A stretch of 64,000 bases of DNA from Persicobacter psychrovividus (GCF_036492425.1 NZ_AP025296.1:124001-188000), one strand, 5' to 3'; shown: positions 30,059 through 40,362, counted from the stretch's first letter. Notes: generated by a model not told the origin, from the letters alone. Program-made: numbers and translations.

Positions 30059-30147
30059 AGCTCCTGATCTTTTTCGTTTTTGATACACACGCTAAGCGAT
30101 GCGGGAAACTGTGTTGCAATTTTTAATCATTTTCAATTTTTATTGTC

Positions 30148-31812
30148 ATGCGTTTATTCGTCACTTTATTCATCTCACTTCTATTTATTTTGCCGCCAAG
30201 TTATGCGCAAAAGCGCCCCTATCCCGACTGGCTTTCCCATGCGGTATTTTATCAGATTTATCCACAAACGTTCAAGGACAGCAATGCGGATGGTGTTGGG
30301 GACCTTCAGGGCATTATTTCTTCTTTGGATTATTTGCAGGGGCTTGGCATCAATGCAATATGGCTGTGCCCTATTTATGAATCACCCTTCTGCGATGCCG
30401 GTTACGATGTGGCCGATTATTACAAAGTGGCGCCAAGGTATGGCACTAACGAGGAGGCGGAGCAACTTTTCAGCGAAGCCCATAAGCGGGGAATCAAAGT
30501 GATTATGGATTTTGTGGTGGGGCACACTTCCGAGGAGCACCCCTGGTTTAAAGCTTCTGCGCGAAAAGAGGGGAAGTATAAAAATTGGTATATATGGACG
30601 GATGACAACTGGCGGATTCCCGCGGAATATAAAGGGCAGTTTATTGTAGGTTACGGCCCGAGAAATGGGGCCTTTATGACAAACTATTTTTTTTGTCAGC
30701 CCAAACTGAATTTTGGTTTTCCTGCCGAGGAGCTGAAATATGACTGGCAATTACCGGTGGATCACCCTGATGTGGTGGCCCTGAAAAGTGAAATGAAAAA
30801 CATCCTAAAATTCTGGCTCGATAAAGGTGCTGATGGATTTCGGGTGGACATGGCCAGCAGTGCGGGGAAAGATTTCTGGACCGATGTTCGTCAGTGGTTT
30901 GATCAAAGCCATCCGCAGGCATTACTTATTTCTGAATGGGGAGAGCCGCAGGAAGCAATAGCCTCGGGATTTCATGCAGATTTTATGCATTGGTTTCGTG
31001 GCTATGAAGACCTTTACCATAAGCCGTGGTTTCACCAGAATGATACCTCACAGCATAGCTTTTTTGAAGCCTCCGGCAAAGGAAATATCACGACCTTCCT
31101 GCAGGCCTTTGAGGAGCAGTACAATGCGATTGATGGTCAGGGGTTTATTTCTATTCCGGTAGATAACCATGATATGGTTCGGGTGCGGAATTATGGCAGA
31201 AGCGAGCAGGATTTAGCCGTGATTTATGCCTTTCAGTTTACGTTCCCTAATATTCCTTTCGTTTATTATGGTGATGAAATTGGGATGTTCCAGCAACCTT
31301 TCGATGATTTACTTGCTGTGGAAGGCGCTTTCAAGACCAGGTCAGGAAACCGGACACCCATGCAGTGGAATGCGTCGGCCAACTGGGGTTTTTCCTCCGC
31401 CGAAAAATCCTCGCTTTACCTTCCCGTCCCTGATGATCCGGCTTCCCCAACCGTTGAAGAGGCCATGAAAAGGAAAGGCAGTTTGTATGAGGTGGTCAAG
31501 CGCCTGACCGAACTGAAAAAAACAGAACAGGCTTTGGGCCTTGAGGCGGATTATGAGATATTATATGCGAAAACGGATGCCTATCCCTTGATTTATACAC
31601 GCACCATGGGGCAGGAGCAAATTTTGGTAGTGCTTAATCCAAGTGCGGAGGAGGTAGAAGTAACGGTTCCTGTTAATGGAAAACGGAAATGGAAAGCTTT
31701 GATGGGCTCAGGGGTAAAAATGAATTTTGATCGGGGTGCTACTGCAATAAATTGTAAGGGGCAGTCTTTTCAGATTTTCAAAAGTAGACTGCGGCCTGGG
31801 TTTATTTTGTAG
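30148..31812 (+). CDS. GH13 alpha-amylase-family glucosidase
   Basis: 554 residues. Signal peptide MRLFVTLFISLLFILPPSYAQ, so it is periplasmic rather than cytoplasmic. The barrel opens with HAVFYQIYPQTFKDSNADG. All conserved GH13 regions are present: DFVVGHTS, GFRVDMAS (nucleophile Asp234), ISEWGE (acid/base Glu263) and VDNHDMVR (Asp342). QWN near RTPMQWNASANWGF and the KKTEQALGL tail resemble oligo-1,6-glucosidase and alpha-glucosidase subfamilies. It hydrolyses alpha-glucosidic bonds in short oligosaccharides. It probably shares a transcript with the GH43-like gene 89 bp upstream. The preceding gap shows no strong hairpin. Confidence 0.92.
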   Translation: MRLFVTLFISLLFILPPSYAQKRPYPDWLSHAVFYQIYPQTFKDSNADGVGDLQGIISSLDYLQGLGINAIWLCPIYESPFCDAGYDVADYYKVAPRYGTNEEAEQLFSEAHKRGIKVIMDFVVGHTSEEHPWFKASARKEGKYKNWYIWTDDNWRIPAEYKGQFIVGYGPRNGAFMTNYFFCQPKLNFGFPAEELKYDWQLPVDHPDVVALKSEMKNILKFWLDKGADGFRVDMASSAGKDFWTDVRQWFDQSHPQALLISEWGEPQEAIASGFHADFMHWFRGYEDLYHKPWFHQNDTSQHSFFEASGKGNITTFLQAFEEQYNAIDGQGFISIPVDNHDMVRVRNYGRSEQDLAVIYAFQFTFPNIPFVYYGDEIGMFQQPFDDLLAVEGAFKTRSGNRTPMQWNASANWGFSSAEKSSLYLPVPDDPASPTVEEAMKRKGSLYEVVKRLTELKKTEQALGLEADYEILYAKTDAYPLIYTRTMGQEQILVVLNPSAEEVEVTVPVNGKRKWKALMGSGVKMNFDRGATAINCKGQSFQIFKSRLRPGFIL

Positions 31813-32128
31813 TGCTATAACCTTAAATTATCGTCTTGTATTTTATCCGTAGATGATGTTATTCACTGAATACGCCCAAATTGGTTGATGACCTGCTAAC
31901 TATGCGTATAGCAAATTTAAGGATGCTACCCTGAAAATACGTAGTGTATCGGTTTAATCTGTGGCCAAGAAAATCATGTGGCATGCTGGGTGCTTAAATC
32001 TATTCGCTCAGAATACTACTTGATCGTTTTTACCAGCGGTCGAATTTTTAGTATTCAACATGCTTTTCAGACCTGGAGCAAGGCAGATTCCTCTGCTGTG
32101 CAGCGCCCGTCCTTTGGTCGATATAATA
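31813..32128. other. Gene-free stretch between convergent GH13 and GH9 genes
   Basis: No credible gene. A 111-codon frame at 31978-32313 crosses two terminators and is rejected. Confidence 0.4.
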
Positions 32129-32182
32129 AAAAAAGGTGTGCTTTGTGCCGACGGTTTCGTCAGTCCATAGCACACCTTTTTT
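32129..32182. terminator. Bidirectional terminator between GH13 and GH9
   Basis: AAAAAAGGTGTGCT (32129-32142) and AGCACACCTTTTTT (32169-32182) form a perfect 14-bp stem with A and T tails. It can stop transcription from both the plus-strand GH13 gene and the minus-strand GH9 gene. Confidence 0.8.
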
Positions 32183-32187
32183 ATGTA

Positions 32188-32238
32188 AAGAGGGCTTGCT
32201 TTTTGGCGGTCAGCCTGCAGGCCATGCCCTCTTTTTTT
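32188..32238 (+). terminator. Second hairpin with T run near the GH9 stop
   Basis: AAGAGGGC (32188-32195) pairs with GCCCTCTT (32226-32233), with a ~30-base loop and a further T run. It lies just after the first terminator in the plus direction. Confidence 0.5.
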
Positions 32239-32244
32239 CTGGCA

Positions 32245-35200
32245 TTAATAGATGATCACTTTCTTGATACTGACCGCTTGATCGGTGGTTACTTCGAGGG
32301 TGTAGATCCCTGAGGGTAACTGCAGTTCTGTTTTCAGCTGATTCACGGTGACCGTTTTCACTACCCTCCCTGAAAGGTCCAAAATCTTGATTTGCCGTAT
32401 GGCCTGTTCACTGCTGATGGTCAGCTGACCATGGCTGGGATTTGGACTTACCTGAAGCTCGTTGGTGTCGGAGGTGAATTCCCGAAGATTTTCAGGTCCG
32501 TAACCTTCAGGCTTGTAGGTTGATGAGGTGGTCAGCACAATTTTGTCGATCGGCGTTCCATCTTCGCGCATATATACGCCAAATTCTTGTACCCCCGTTT
32601 GCTCTACGTTAAAGGTCGCACTTGATTTAGTCCAGATCCAATCCGATGCATTGTCAGGCAGGTGCCAGTCAGCGATCCGCTGGCCGTTTAATGCCGTGAT
32701 GATGGAATTGTCTGCGCCGTTATTCGACCGGTGACGTACCCAGAAATAATGCTTGCCAGTTTTCACAAAATCAATGTCAAACAATAAATGAGGCCCGTTT
32801 AGGGAATTACTGCTATTGGCGTTGCCATTGTCATTAACCATGACATAGGTCGATTCACTCGCGCCGGCATCATTAAAGCTGCTCCAGTACATGCCCGCAT
32901 AGTTGCCATTTCCGGTGCCCTCCCGCATAAATCCTTCGGCTTCAAAAAACACCAAACCGTCATCCTGCTGTCTATAAGCCAGGTTTGAGGGTTCAACGGT
33001 AATATTGACAAAGTAATAAGGGGTGGCATTATCATTAAAGTCTTTTGCAGAAATGACCAGTTGATGTTCTCCGGCGGGAAAGTCAGCGGCGTCCCAGCTG
33101 AAAGGGCTGCTCATATCATTGCCCAAAAATATCCACTCGCCATCCGTTACCCGAAAGAAGGAAATCAAATGGATATCTCCGGTGGTAGTGGTCTGAATAT
33201 TGATGTTTTCACCTTCCTCAAATACAGTATTTTCAGCTGGGGCACTGATTATGGCACTGATTGGTGATGGAGCCGATCCGGGTTGGTAATTTGGGTTTTT
33301 AGTCACCACCACCTGATCGATTTTAGTGCCGTCCTCCCGCATATAAATTCCGAGCTTTTGCGTACCTGCAGTGGCTGAAATGGTCAATTCAGACTTTCGC
33401 CAAACCCAGTTGGGGTGGTCGCCAAGGCTCCAGTCTCCGAGGTTTTGATCATTGAAAGCCAGCACCACGGAATTATCAGCCGCATTATCCGGTTGGCATT
33501 TTACCCATACATAATGCGTACCACTATGAACAAAATTGATGAGGTATTCCAGCTTTGGCCCATTGAGCGTGCCTGCGCTGTTTTTATTATTGTCATCATT
33601 AACCATCATATAAACCCCATTGCTTGCCGCGGGGTCTTCATGTTCAAGCCAGAATTTGCCATCGAAATTGCCATTCCCCTCTGCGCGATAAGAATAATGT
33701 TCCGCTTCCATTTGTGCCAGCCCGTCGGCATCTGCACTTTGCTGAAAAATGGTGCCGTCGCCCAAATGGACTGATGGGGTGTTGACGGTGAGTTCATCAC
33801 TTGCCGCAGACTTATTGGCAGTTCGGTCAACAGCTACAATTTTTATTTTGTAGGTGCTCGAGGGGTCTGCATTTTCTACCTTATAGCTGGTTTGTGGTGT
33901 GGTAGCCGCAAGTGCGCCATTAATATGTATTTCATAATGCTTCAGTTTGTCGTTTTCTGATACAGGCTGCCATGCCAGCTGATAAGATAAGGCTTCAACA
34001 TCGAAGGCATACAAACCTGCAGGTTTGGAAGGGGCCTGTGTGTCACCATCACTATTGATCATCACTTCGGCCTCTCCGGAAGTGGAATATTTACTCCATT
34101 GGCCGCGGTCACTGATGGCCACCGCAGTAATTTTTACGGCGGTGTTGGCCGGTAGAAACGGAGACCATTCCACCCTGTAATTATTGGATTTTTGATCACT
34201 TTCCCCAATCATTTTCCAGTCGGCATAATACCTCACATAACGGGTGTTTTCTGAAGCTGAAGCCGTAAGTACGGTCTTGTTTCCGGAAATATATTGTTGA
34301 TCATTAAGTTGTAAATCCACTGTGGGCAGGGCAGGTACACGGAAACCATTCCCGACCACATTGGCAAGGGCTTTTCGGTATCCGGTATTGAAAATCATAT
34401 AGCTGTTCTGTTGGTGAATGGTGAATTCCCCGCCTTGAATACTATATTGATTAAAGAATTTTTGCTCCGTTCCCGGCCATGCAGTTGGGTTTTCTATGGC
34501 ACTTGGGTAGGATGCTGACCGCGACCAGTATTCCGAAGAAATTGAAATGTACCACCAGTAGTTTGTCGCCCCAAAATAGGTGGTATAACCGATGTCGGGT
34601 CTGGCAGGGTAAACCATACTGTTAATATCGGTCGTGAGCCAGCCATTGGGGTTAAAGACCCATTGGTCAGAAAATTCCCCCAATCCCGACAGGTATACCA
34701 TATTCATTTGGTTGCCCCCAAGGGCATAATTCATGCTATTGTGAATTACATCGGCATATTTCTGCTCTCCAGTAAGGTGGTGGGCAATTGTTACCAGTGT
34801 GAGGCGCGGGGTACTGACCCCACCAATCTGAATAAATTGATCCCTTTCAATTCCCTGTCGGAACGCATTGGTCTGATTATGGGTTACCTTGAAATCATCA
34901 GCCTTTCTCAATACTTCAGCGGTACAGCTGGTTTTCAGACTTTGGTCTAAATTGGGGTGCCCGTCGGGAATCATGGCCATAAATGCCTGACAAACATCAA
35001 TGGTGTTCTGATTCGACCACTCGCCATCATTCTTTTTGGTCTCCCAGTTGAAGTAGGCTTTAAGGTCGGTCTGATATTCGGCGATGCCGGTGAGTCGATA
35101 AATCGATGCAGCGGCGAAACCTTTGGCCCGAAGCTCCTCATTTTTGGTGTCGCTCAGGTCTGTATTCTGCGGATGTGCCTTGGCCCACGAGTAGGCGTTG

Positions 35201-36741
35201 ATGGCCTCATTTTTCCAGCTTTCAAACTCAGGATGATTTCCGCTGCCTGTAAGCTGGTGGAATTTATTTAGACACAGGGCGTAATAAGCAGAAAGGCCCG
35301 CATAATAATAGGTCTGCCAGGCCGACTCTCCGGAAAGGTACCAGTCCCGGGTATCCTGCCAGGCGGTAATATTAATCCCCGGGACACCATCTCGGCCAAC
35401 ATACCCAGGTACACCACCCGTACCTCCATAATTGTTCTTAAGAATATCCTTGGAACGTTTATAATAGTTGATCAGCCAGACGGCCTCATCCAGCAAATCC
35501 GGAATGCCATTGTTACCTTCATCAATCCATTGGTCACTTTCCGATAATTTGTATCGGTTGCCCACATCGCCATCTTTAAAGGTCTCTGGGCTTAATTCAT
35601 AGAGCATCAGTAAGGCCATGGGTACTTTGGCGTGATGCACATAGCCATCCCAGTCTCCGGCGTCCATATAATAGCCATATATGCCATTTACCTGCTGCGC
35701 TGTGGCGGTGTTAAACCCCTCTCCGGAATGGTCGTCGCCCGGGAGGTAATCTTTATCCCATAGCCATGTGATATCATTATAGTGATGGTCACGGGGCATT
35801 ATTGTACCATCGGTTTTTTCTTTCACGATACCCTGGCGTTGCCAGAAGAGCCCTTTCATGGCATAGACGAAAGGTTCATTGATGGCATCTTGCCCAATTT
35901 CAAAAGGATAAGAGCAGCCCAAACCATCCACCACAACCACATATTCGCCGGCGGTGTTGAAGTTGGAAAAGTCACATTCCCAAACATCGGCTTTAGTATA
36001 GTTATAATCAGGGGCAAAATCGTAGTTGGAGGTTTCGGCCACATCCTTACGCATTCGTAATTGAATATTGCCAGTATAGACGGTTTGTTTGGTATTGTAA
36101 TTCACCAAGCGGAAGGTCTGGCCATTGTACTGATCGAGATGAAGCCCACCATTGGTATGTGGTTCGGAATTGAAATCCCCCATCCACTGGGAAAGGTAGG
36201 CATACTTTGGGCCCGTTGCCGGAAACCCCACCATATTGACGTGGATGGTTTCTGAACGAAGCTGCTGCGGATCAAAGTAAAAAGATTTGCGGCCTTCACC
36301 ACCGACTATATGGTCGAGCTGAAGCTGATAATTTTTATAGGCCTGCAAAGCGTGAGGCAATCGGATGTAGACCCAATGCCCCATCACATAGGGGACAGCA
36401 GACCATTCGTCGTTGTAATGAATGGCTTTTGATTTCCTGCCGACGTGAATAGGGCTTTTGCCATTGCTGTAATTATTGTCGTCGGGGCTCGTTATCGTAT
36501 AATTTTCTAATACATATAGTTGTTGAGGGTCCGTAGGTTCATGATAGGTTTTATGGTCGGGAACATTTTCGCCAATGCCATAGGTATCAATAAATCCATC
36601 TTCAATATAGAGGAGTAGGATTTGGTCGCTGATGGGGGAAACCCGAATGATTTCTGAGGCCGTGGCGGCTAAGGCATTCAATAAAAATATGCCTAACAGG
36701 AGTAATAGTTTTGTAGGAGGTAGTTTTTGGGTATGTCTCAT
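32245..36741 (-). CDS. Second secreted multidomain GH9 hydrolase with two CBM-like repeats and T9SS tail
   Basis: 1498 residues from an ATG, with a signal peptide ending near ALAATASE. The N-terminal region (RVSPISDQILLLYIEDGFI) and CelD_N-type Ig domain (QLRSETIHVNMVGFPATGPK) parallel the plus-strand GH9. The barrel has YMDAGDWDGY (Asp360, Asp363) and GGEFTIHQQNS (Glu772), one residue longer than the GH9 signature spacing. Downstream are an Ig-like domain (~815-905), a fibronectin-III domain (~910-1000) and two similar ~150-residue carbohydrate-binding-like modules. Each module carries AEHY/AEGF, YVMVNDNxN or YMMVNDDNN, SLNGPxLxxxI, YMREDGTxID, and resembles the GH115 C-terminal domain. They are separated by an Ig-like domain. 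The type A T9SS tail (LQVSPNPSHGQLTISS ... VIIY) ends the protein. Surface endo-acting polymer cleavage is the likely role. Confidence 0.87.
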   Translation of the reverse strand: MRHTQKLPPTKLLLLLGIFLLNALAATASEIIRVSPISDQILLLYIEDGFIDTYGIGENVPDHKTYHEPTDPQQLYVLENYTITSPDDNNYSNGKSPIHVGRKSKAIHYNDEWSAVPYVMGHWVYIRLPHALQAYKNYQLQLDHIVGGEGRKSFYFDPQQLRSETIHVNMVGFPATGPKYAYLSQWMGDFNSEPHTNGGLHLDQYNGQTFRLVNYNTKQTVYTGNIQLRMRKDVAETSNYDFAPDYNYTKADVWECDFSNFNTAGEYVVVVDGLGCSYPFEIGQDAINEPFVYAMKGLFWQRQGIVKEKTDGTIMPRDHHYNDITWLWDKDYLPGDDHSGEGFNTATAQQVNGIYGYYMDAGDWDGYVHHAKVPMALLMLYELSPETFKDGDVGNRYKLSESDQWIDEGNNGIPDLLDEAVWLINYYKRSKDILKNNYGGTGGVPGYVGRDGVPGINITAWQDTRDWYLSGESAWQTYYYAGLSAYYALCLNKFHQLTGSGNHPEFESWKNEAINAYSWAKAHPQNTDLSDTKNEELRAKGFAAASIYRLTGIAEYQTDLKAYFNWETKKNDGEWSNQNTIDVCQAFMAMIPDGHPNLDQSLKTSCTAEVLRKADDFKVTHNQTNAFRQGIERDQFIQIGGVSTPRLTLVTIAHHLTGEQKYADVIHNSMNYALGGNQMNMVYLSGLGEFSDQWVFNPNGWLTTDINSMVYPARPDIGYTTYFGATNYWWYISISSEYWSRSASYPSAIENPTAWPGTEQKFFNQYSIQGGEFTIHQQNSYMIFNTGYRKALANVVGNGFRVPALPTVDLQLNDQQYISGNKTVLTASASENTRYVRYYADWKMIGESDQKSNNYRVEWSPFLPANTAVKITAVAISDRGQWSKYSTSGEAEVMINSDGDTQAPSKPAGLYAFDVEALSYQLAWQPVSENDKLKHYEIHINGALAATTPQTSYKVENADPSSTYKIKIVAVDRTANKSAASDELTVNTPSVHLGDGTIFQQSADADGLAQMEAEHYSYRAEGNGNFDGKFWLEHEDPAASNGVYMMVNDDNNKNSAGTLNGPKLEYLINFVHSGTHYVWVKCQPDNAADNSVVLAFNDQNLGDWSLGDHPNWVWRKSELTISATAGTQKLGIYMREDGTKIDQVVVTKNPNYQPGSAPSPISAIISAPAENTVFEEGENINIQTTTTGDIHLISFFRVTDGEWIFLGNDMSSPFSWDAADFPAGEHQLVISAKDFNDNATPYYFVNITVEPSNLAYRQQDDGLVFFEAEGFMREGTGNGNYAGMYWSSFNDAGASESTYVMVNDNGNANSSNSLNGPHLLFDIDFVKTGKHYFWVRHRSNNGADNSIITALNGQRIADWHLPDNASDWIWTKSSATFNVEQTGVQEFGVYMREDGTPIDKIVLTTSSTYKPEGYGPENLREFTSDTNELQVSPNPSHGQLTISSEQAIRQIKILDLSGRVVKTVTVNQLKTELQLPSGIYTLEVTTDQAVSIKKVIIY

Positions 36742-37195
36742 ATTAAAAAAAGATTTAATAGTATAAATAAGGCTTCGCGAAAACCATTATCAAAGTCCAT
36801 TAAATTTTTTTTATAACGGTGGATCTATATATTTAAATGGCTTAAAATTAAGTGGATAGGTAATTTTTTGTTAAATGTTGAATAGTGCAATAATTGTGAT
36901 TTTTTCGACGAGAAAAATGGCCGTTTTATCCTCCTGTGAATATTTGTAGGTGGTGAAATATTGGTTATTTCTCTGGGGAAAATATTAGCCCGAATTGGGG
37001 GAATAGGGCGGCAAGCTGATTAGAGGCAAGCCTAAGGTGCCCAACAACGGAGGACAGAATTCAACATTGAGTGGATTATTCTGCTGCCCAACATTTTATC
37101 CTCATATTCAATTTAATCATGATCGTAACTTCGCTGTTCTCTCACCGATATTGGGTTTGAATTTATTGCATATCTTTTATTTAACTGGCGGAGAG
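36742..37195. other. Divergent intergenic region, GH9 / GH116
   Basis: 454 bp, AT-rich, between head-to-head genes. It must hold both promoters, but no clear TTTG/TAnnTTTG pair was found. The GTG-started upstream extension of the GH116 frame here is not supported. Confidence 0.4.
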
Positions 37196-39886
37196 ATGAA
37201 CAAATTGAAATATTTTTTTTATGGCTTTTTATTACTTTTTCATTTTAAGTCCATAGCGCAGCAAGGGCCAAAGCCTGCCCTGGAGGAGCACTATAGCATT
37301 GAGGCACGATCGAAAAGTGGTATTGCACTCGGCGGTTTGGGAACGGGATCGGTAGAGCTGCGGAAGGATGGGAAATTTTATAATTGGACCATTTTCAATA
37401 ATTATCCGATGGGTGCCGGCCCGCTATTGGACCTGCCCACCAAACCCAATGCTGGAGACGAAAACGCCCATTTGTTTTTTGTGGTCAAATATCAACTGAA
37501 GGGTAAGCAGCCGGTCATTAAACTTCTGCAGATCAATAATGACAACAGCTATGGAGGCTTACTCAATGAAGCTCCGGAATATTACTTCCCCTGGTTGAGC
37601 TCTGTAGAACAGATTTCCTACAGCGGGCGCTTTCCTTTTGTTAACATGAAATTTTCCGATAAAAATATGCCTTTCGATGTCTTTCTCGAGGCCTATTCCC
37701 CTTTTGTACCCCATGATCCTGACGCCTCAGCTATTCCGGGCGCTTACTTTGACTTTAAAATTGTATCGAAAGTGGCTGAGCCTGTAGAAGTCTGTATCAT
37801 CGGGACATTGCGGAATTTAGTGGGCTATGATATTCCCAATAAAACCCTGAACTCAACCATTAAGACGACGGATGATTATAAGTATTTTGTACACAGCGCG
37901 GGTAACTTGCCCGAAAATCACGATACGCAAGGTAACATGGCCCTTGGGGCAATTGGCGGCGACGAGGTCTCTTATTATTTAGGGTGGGCACACCGTCATC
38001 CTTATTATGAACGGTTGCTTGAAAATAACCAACTTGGTAATATTGATGATTCCAAAAACCGCCTGTTTACCAATAAAAAAGGAAAACAGATTGCGTGGGC
38101 AAATCAGTACGATAATAATCAGCTATTTAAAAGTGCCATCGGTATCACCAAAACCATCAAAAGTGACGCCCCTGCCAATGCAAGTTTTTTCCTGAACTGG
38201 TATTTCCCCAATGCCTATGGCTGGGTGCATGAGAAAAAACCAAAGGGTGATAATGGCTTGCTTAACGCTCCGAAAGGATATGTTTTGCCGGTGAAAAAGA
38301 CGAAAATCGTGGGGAACTATTATGCCAATAATTTCAGTGGAATTGATGAATTAGCTGCTTATATGGTCAAGGAAAAGGCAATCCTACATAAAAAATCAGA
38401 TGATTTTATTGCCCATTTGTACAGCAGTAGCATGGAACAATATATGCTCGATCAGGTGAATGCTCAGCTGAACACTTTCGTGACTTCCTCCATCTTCGAT
38501 CAGAAAGGCCGGTTTGCCATTCGCGAAGGATTGACCAACAATCAATCATGGGGACCTTTTGCAACGAGTGATGTTTCTCTATATGGCGCCGTGCCCATTT
38601 TAAATTTGTTCCCAGATTTACACCACAATATGGTGAAAGCACACCGAGATAATCAGACCCCTGAAGGCGAGATTAACCATGGACTGGGAGCGGACTTGGA
38701 CTTTAATCAGAATGGAACTTTCGGGGTATTTGAACGGGTGGATCTTGCCCCTAATTTTATTCAATTGACCATGCGTGATTATTTGTTCACCAAGGATGAA
38801 GCATTTTTGAAGGAAATGTGGCCTGCATTGGTGAAAGCTGCCGAGTATGTATTGCGGGAAAAAGACCTTACGGGGGATCAGGTACCGGACATGCACGGGA
38901 TTATGTGTTCTTATGATAATTTCCCCATGCATGGGTTGTCTGCCTATATTGCCACCCAGTGGGTTACTGCCATGGAAATGATGACCATTGGGGCAAAAGA
39001 TATGGGGGATAAAAAGCGGCAGCGGAAATATGGCCGAATTGCTGAAAATACCATTGAACTTATAGAAGAGCACCTGTGGAATGGCAGCTACTATCGGTTG
39101 TCGAATGATTATTTGGGAAAGAAGGGGAAAGATGAGGGTTGCCTGACAGATCAGCTTTTTGGGCAATGGGTGGCCTTGGAGGCCGGATTGGAGCGGCAAT
39201 ATCCGAAAGCTCATGTGGCGTCAGCATTAAAAACCATCCTTGATTACTCCTACATAGAAAATAACTACCTTCGAAATTGTACCTGGCCTGAGCACCTTGA
39301 TTTTTTCCCGATGGCCAATACAAATTTGTGGGTAGACCAAGCCAATACACCTTGGACGGGTGTGGAATTGGCCTTTGCTTCCTTTTTAATTCGTGAAGGA
39401 ATGGTGGAAGAGGGCAAGGCAGTGGTGAAATCTGTCGATGATCGCTATCGCACTTCAGGTTTGTATTGGGACCACCAGGAATTTGGAGGGCATTACTATA
39501 GACCGATGTCGGCCTGGGCAATTATCAATGCCATGAGTGGTTATCAGCTGGTGAAAAACCGATATACTTTCCGGCCAGTACTCGAAGAGGAGAATTTCTG
39601 TTACTTCTTCAGTGCGAATAGTGGCACAGGGCATTTCCTCAAGCAGGGGACTGCTATAAAATTAAGTTGCCTGACCCGACAGTTGTACTTGGAGCAATTG
39701 AAATTTCCGGTAAGCCTGACCCAAGGAGAGGGGCTGTTGAATATTTCCCTTGATGGCCTGCCGGTTGACGACTATAAGGTTCGGTCAAAAAACGATATGT
39801 GGCAGATTACTTTTACAGCTCCACTCAATTTAAAAGAAGGGCAGGAGCTGCAAATCAACTATGGCACTCTTAGCGCTAATCAATAA
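37196..39886 (+). CDS. GH116-like beta-glycosidase (GBA2-related)
   Basis: 896 residues from the ATG at 37196, which follows GGCGGAGAG and starts a signal peptide (MNKLKYFFYGFLLLFHFKSIAQ). The frame is open back to a GTG at 37037, but that would bury the signal. The N-terminal beta-sandwich begins SGIALGGLGTGSVELRKDG, as in the GBA2/GH116 N-terminal domain. The (alpha/alpha)6 domain has REGLTNNQ and SDVSLYGAVPIL near the nucleophile region and CSYDNFPMHGLSAYIATQW, where Asp574 matches the family acid/base. GCLTDQLFGQW and RPMSAWAI are further family stretches. Known members cleave beta-glucosides, beta-xylosides or glucosylceramide. I could not fix the nucleophile Glu with confidence. Probably periplasmic; it lies before the HTCS. 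Confidence 0.82.
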   Translation: MNKLKYFFYGFLLLFHFKSIAQQGPKPALEEHYSIEARSKSGIALGGLGTGSVELRKDGKFYNWTIFNNYPMGAGPLLDLPTKPNAGDENAHLFFVVKYQLKGKQPVIKLLQINNDNSYGGLLNEAPEYYFPWLSSVEQISYSGRFPFVNMKFSDKNMPFDVFLEAYSPFVPHDPDASAIPGAYFDFKIVSKVAEPVEVCIIGTLRNLVGYDIPNKTLNSTIKTTDDYKYFVHSAGNLPENHDTQGNMALGAIGGDEVSYYLGWAHRHPYYERLLENNQLGNIDDSKNRLFTNKKGKQIAWANQYDNNQLFKSAIGITKTIKSDAPANASFFLNWYFPNAYGWVHEKKPKGDNGLLNAPKGYVLPVKKTKIVGNYYANNFSGIDELAAYMVKEKAILHKKSDDFIAHLYSSSMEQYMLDQVNAQLNTFVTSSIFDQKGRFAIREGLTNNQSWGPFATSDVSLYGAVPILNLFPDLHHNMVKAHRDNQTPEGEINHGLGADLDFNQNGTFGVFERVDLAPNFIQLTMRDYLFTKDEAFLKEMWPALVKAAEYVLREKDLTGDQVPDMHGIMCSYDNFPMHGLSAYIATQWVTAMEMMTIGAKDMGDKKRQRKYGRIAENTIELIEEHLWNGSYYRLSNDYLGKKGKDEGCLTDQLFGQWVALEAGLERQYPKAHVASALKTILDYSYIENNYLRNCTWPEHLDFFPMANTNLWVDQANTPWTGVELAFASFLIREGMVEEGKAVVKSVDDRYRTSGLYWDHQEFGGHYYRPMSAWAIINAMSGYQLVKNRYTFRPVLEEENFCYFFSANSGTGHFLKQGTAIKLSCLTRQLYLEQLKFPVSLTQGEGLLNISLDGLPVDDYKVRSKNDMWQITFTAPLNLKEGQELQINYGTLSANQ

Positions 39887-40014
39887 TTTCGCGACTGTTG
39901 ATGACTTTCGGATTGTGTAAATTTTGGATGATTCCGAGTATTCAATTGTTGATCTCAGCCGCTTTTCGTAATCGATAACCTCCGTGCTTACGATCAATAG
40001 ATAATAAAATAAAG

Positions 40015-40038
40015 GCGCCTGTCAGGCGCTTTTTTTTC
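40015..40038 (+). terminator. Terminator after the GH116 gene
   Basis: GCGCCT (40015-40020), a GTC loop and AGGCGC (40024-40029) are followed by eight T. It lies 130 bases after the GH116 stop and separates it from the HTCS gene. The rest of 39887-40362 holds only the promoter candidate below. Confidence 0.8.
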
Positions 40039-40287
40039 TGCGAATAGTGACAAAATTATTCAGGAAAGCGCGCAAACGACCCTGGGAAAACAGTAAACAG
40101 TGGAAATATATTCCGAATAAAACCGTGCTATTCAATTTTGAACAGAACGGCAAAATAATTCGAGGGAAGCAAAGCGAACAACTCAGGTGGATGATTATTC
40201 CGTGGGGGTGAAAAATCAGTCATATATTCAAAAAATCAGGATAAAACATTGATCAGTATCGGGATAGGTGGATTTTTATTTATAAAT

Positions 40288-40314
40288 TTTGTGGAGAATA
40301 ATGACCTATTTTTG
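40288..40314 (+). promoter_or_regulatory. Possible promoter of the HTCS gene
   Basis: TATTTTTG (40307-40314) fits the TAnnTTTG -7 element. TTTG at 40288-40291 is a -33 candidate, but the 15-base spacing is short. The leader to the ATG would be about 45 bases. Confidence 0.3.
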
Positions 40315-40362
40315 TAAAGTTATCATTGCCCTTAGCAGGCAATTCAACTATTTTTTGTCAAT

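Noticed and set aside
31978-32313. 111-codon plus-strand frame downstream of GH13
   Set aside because: It contains two terminators and overlaps the 3' end of the GH9 gene on the other strand.
37037-37195. N-terminal extension of the GH116 frame from a GTG
   Set aside because: It would place 53 residues before a clear signal peptide that starts at the ATG at 37196.
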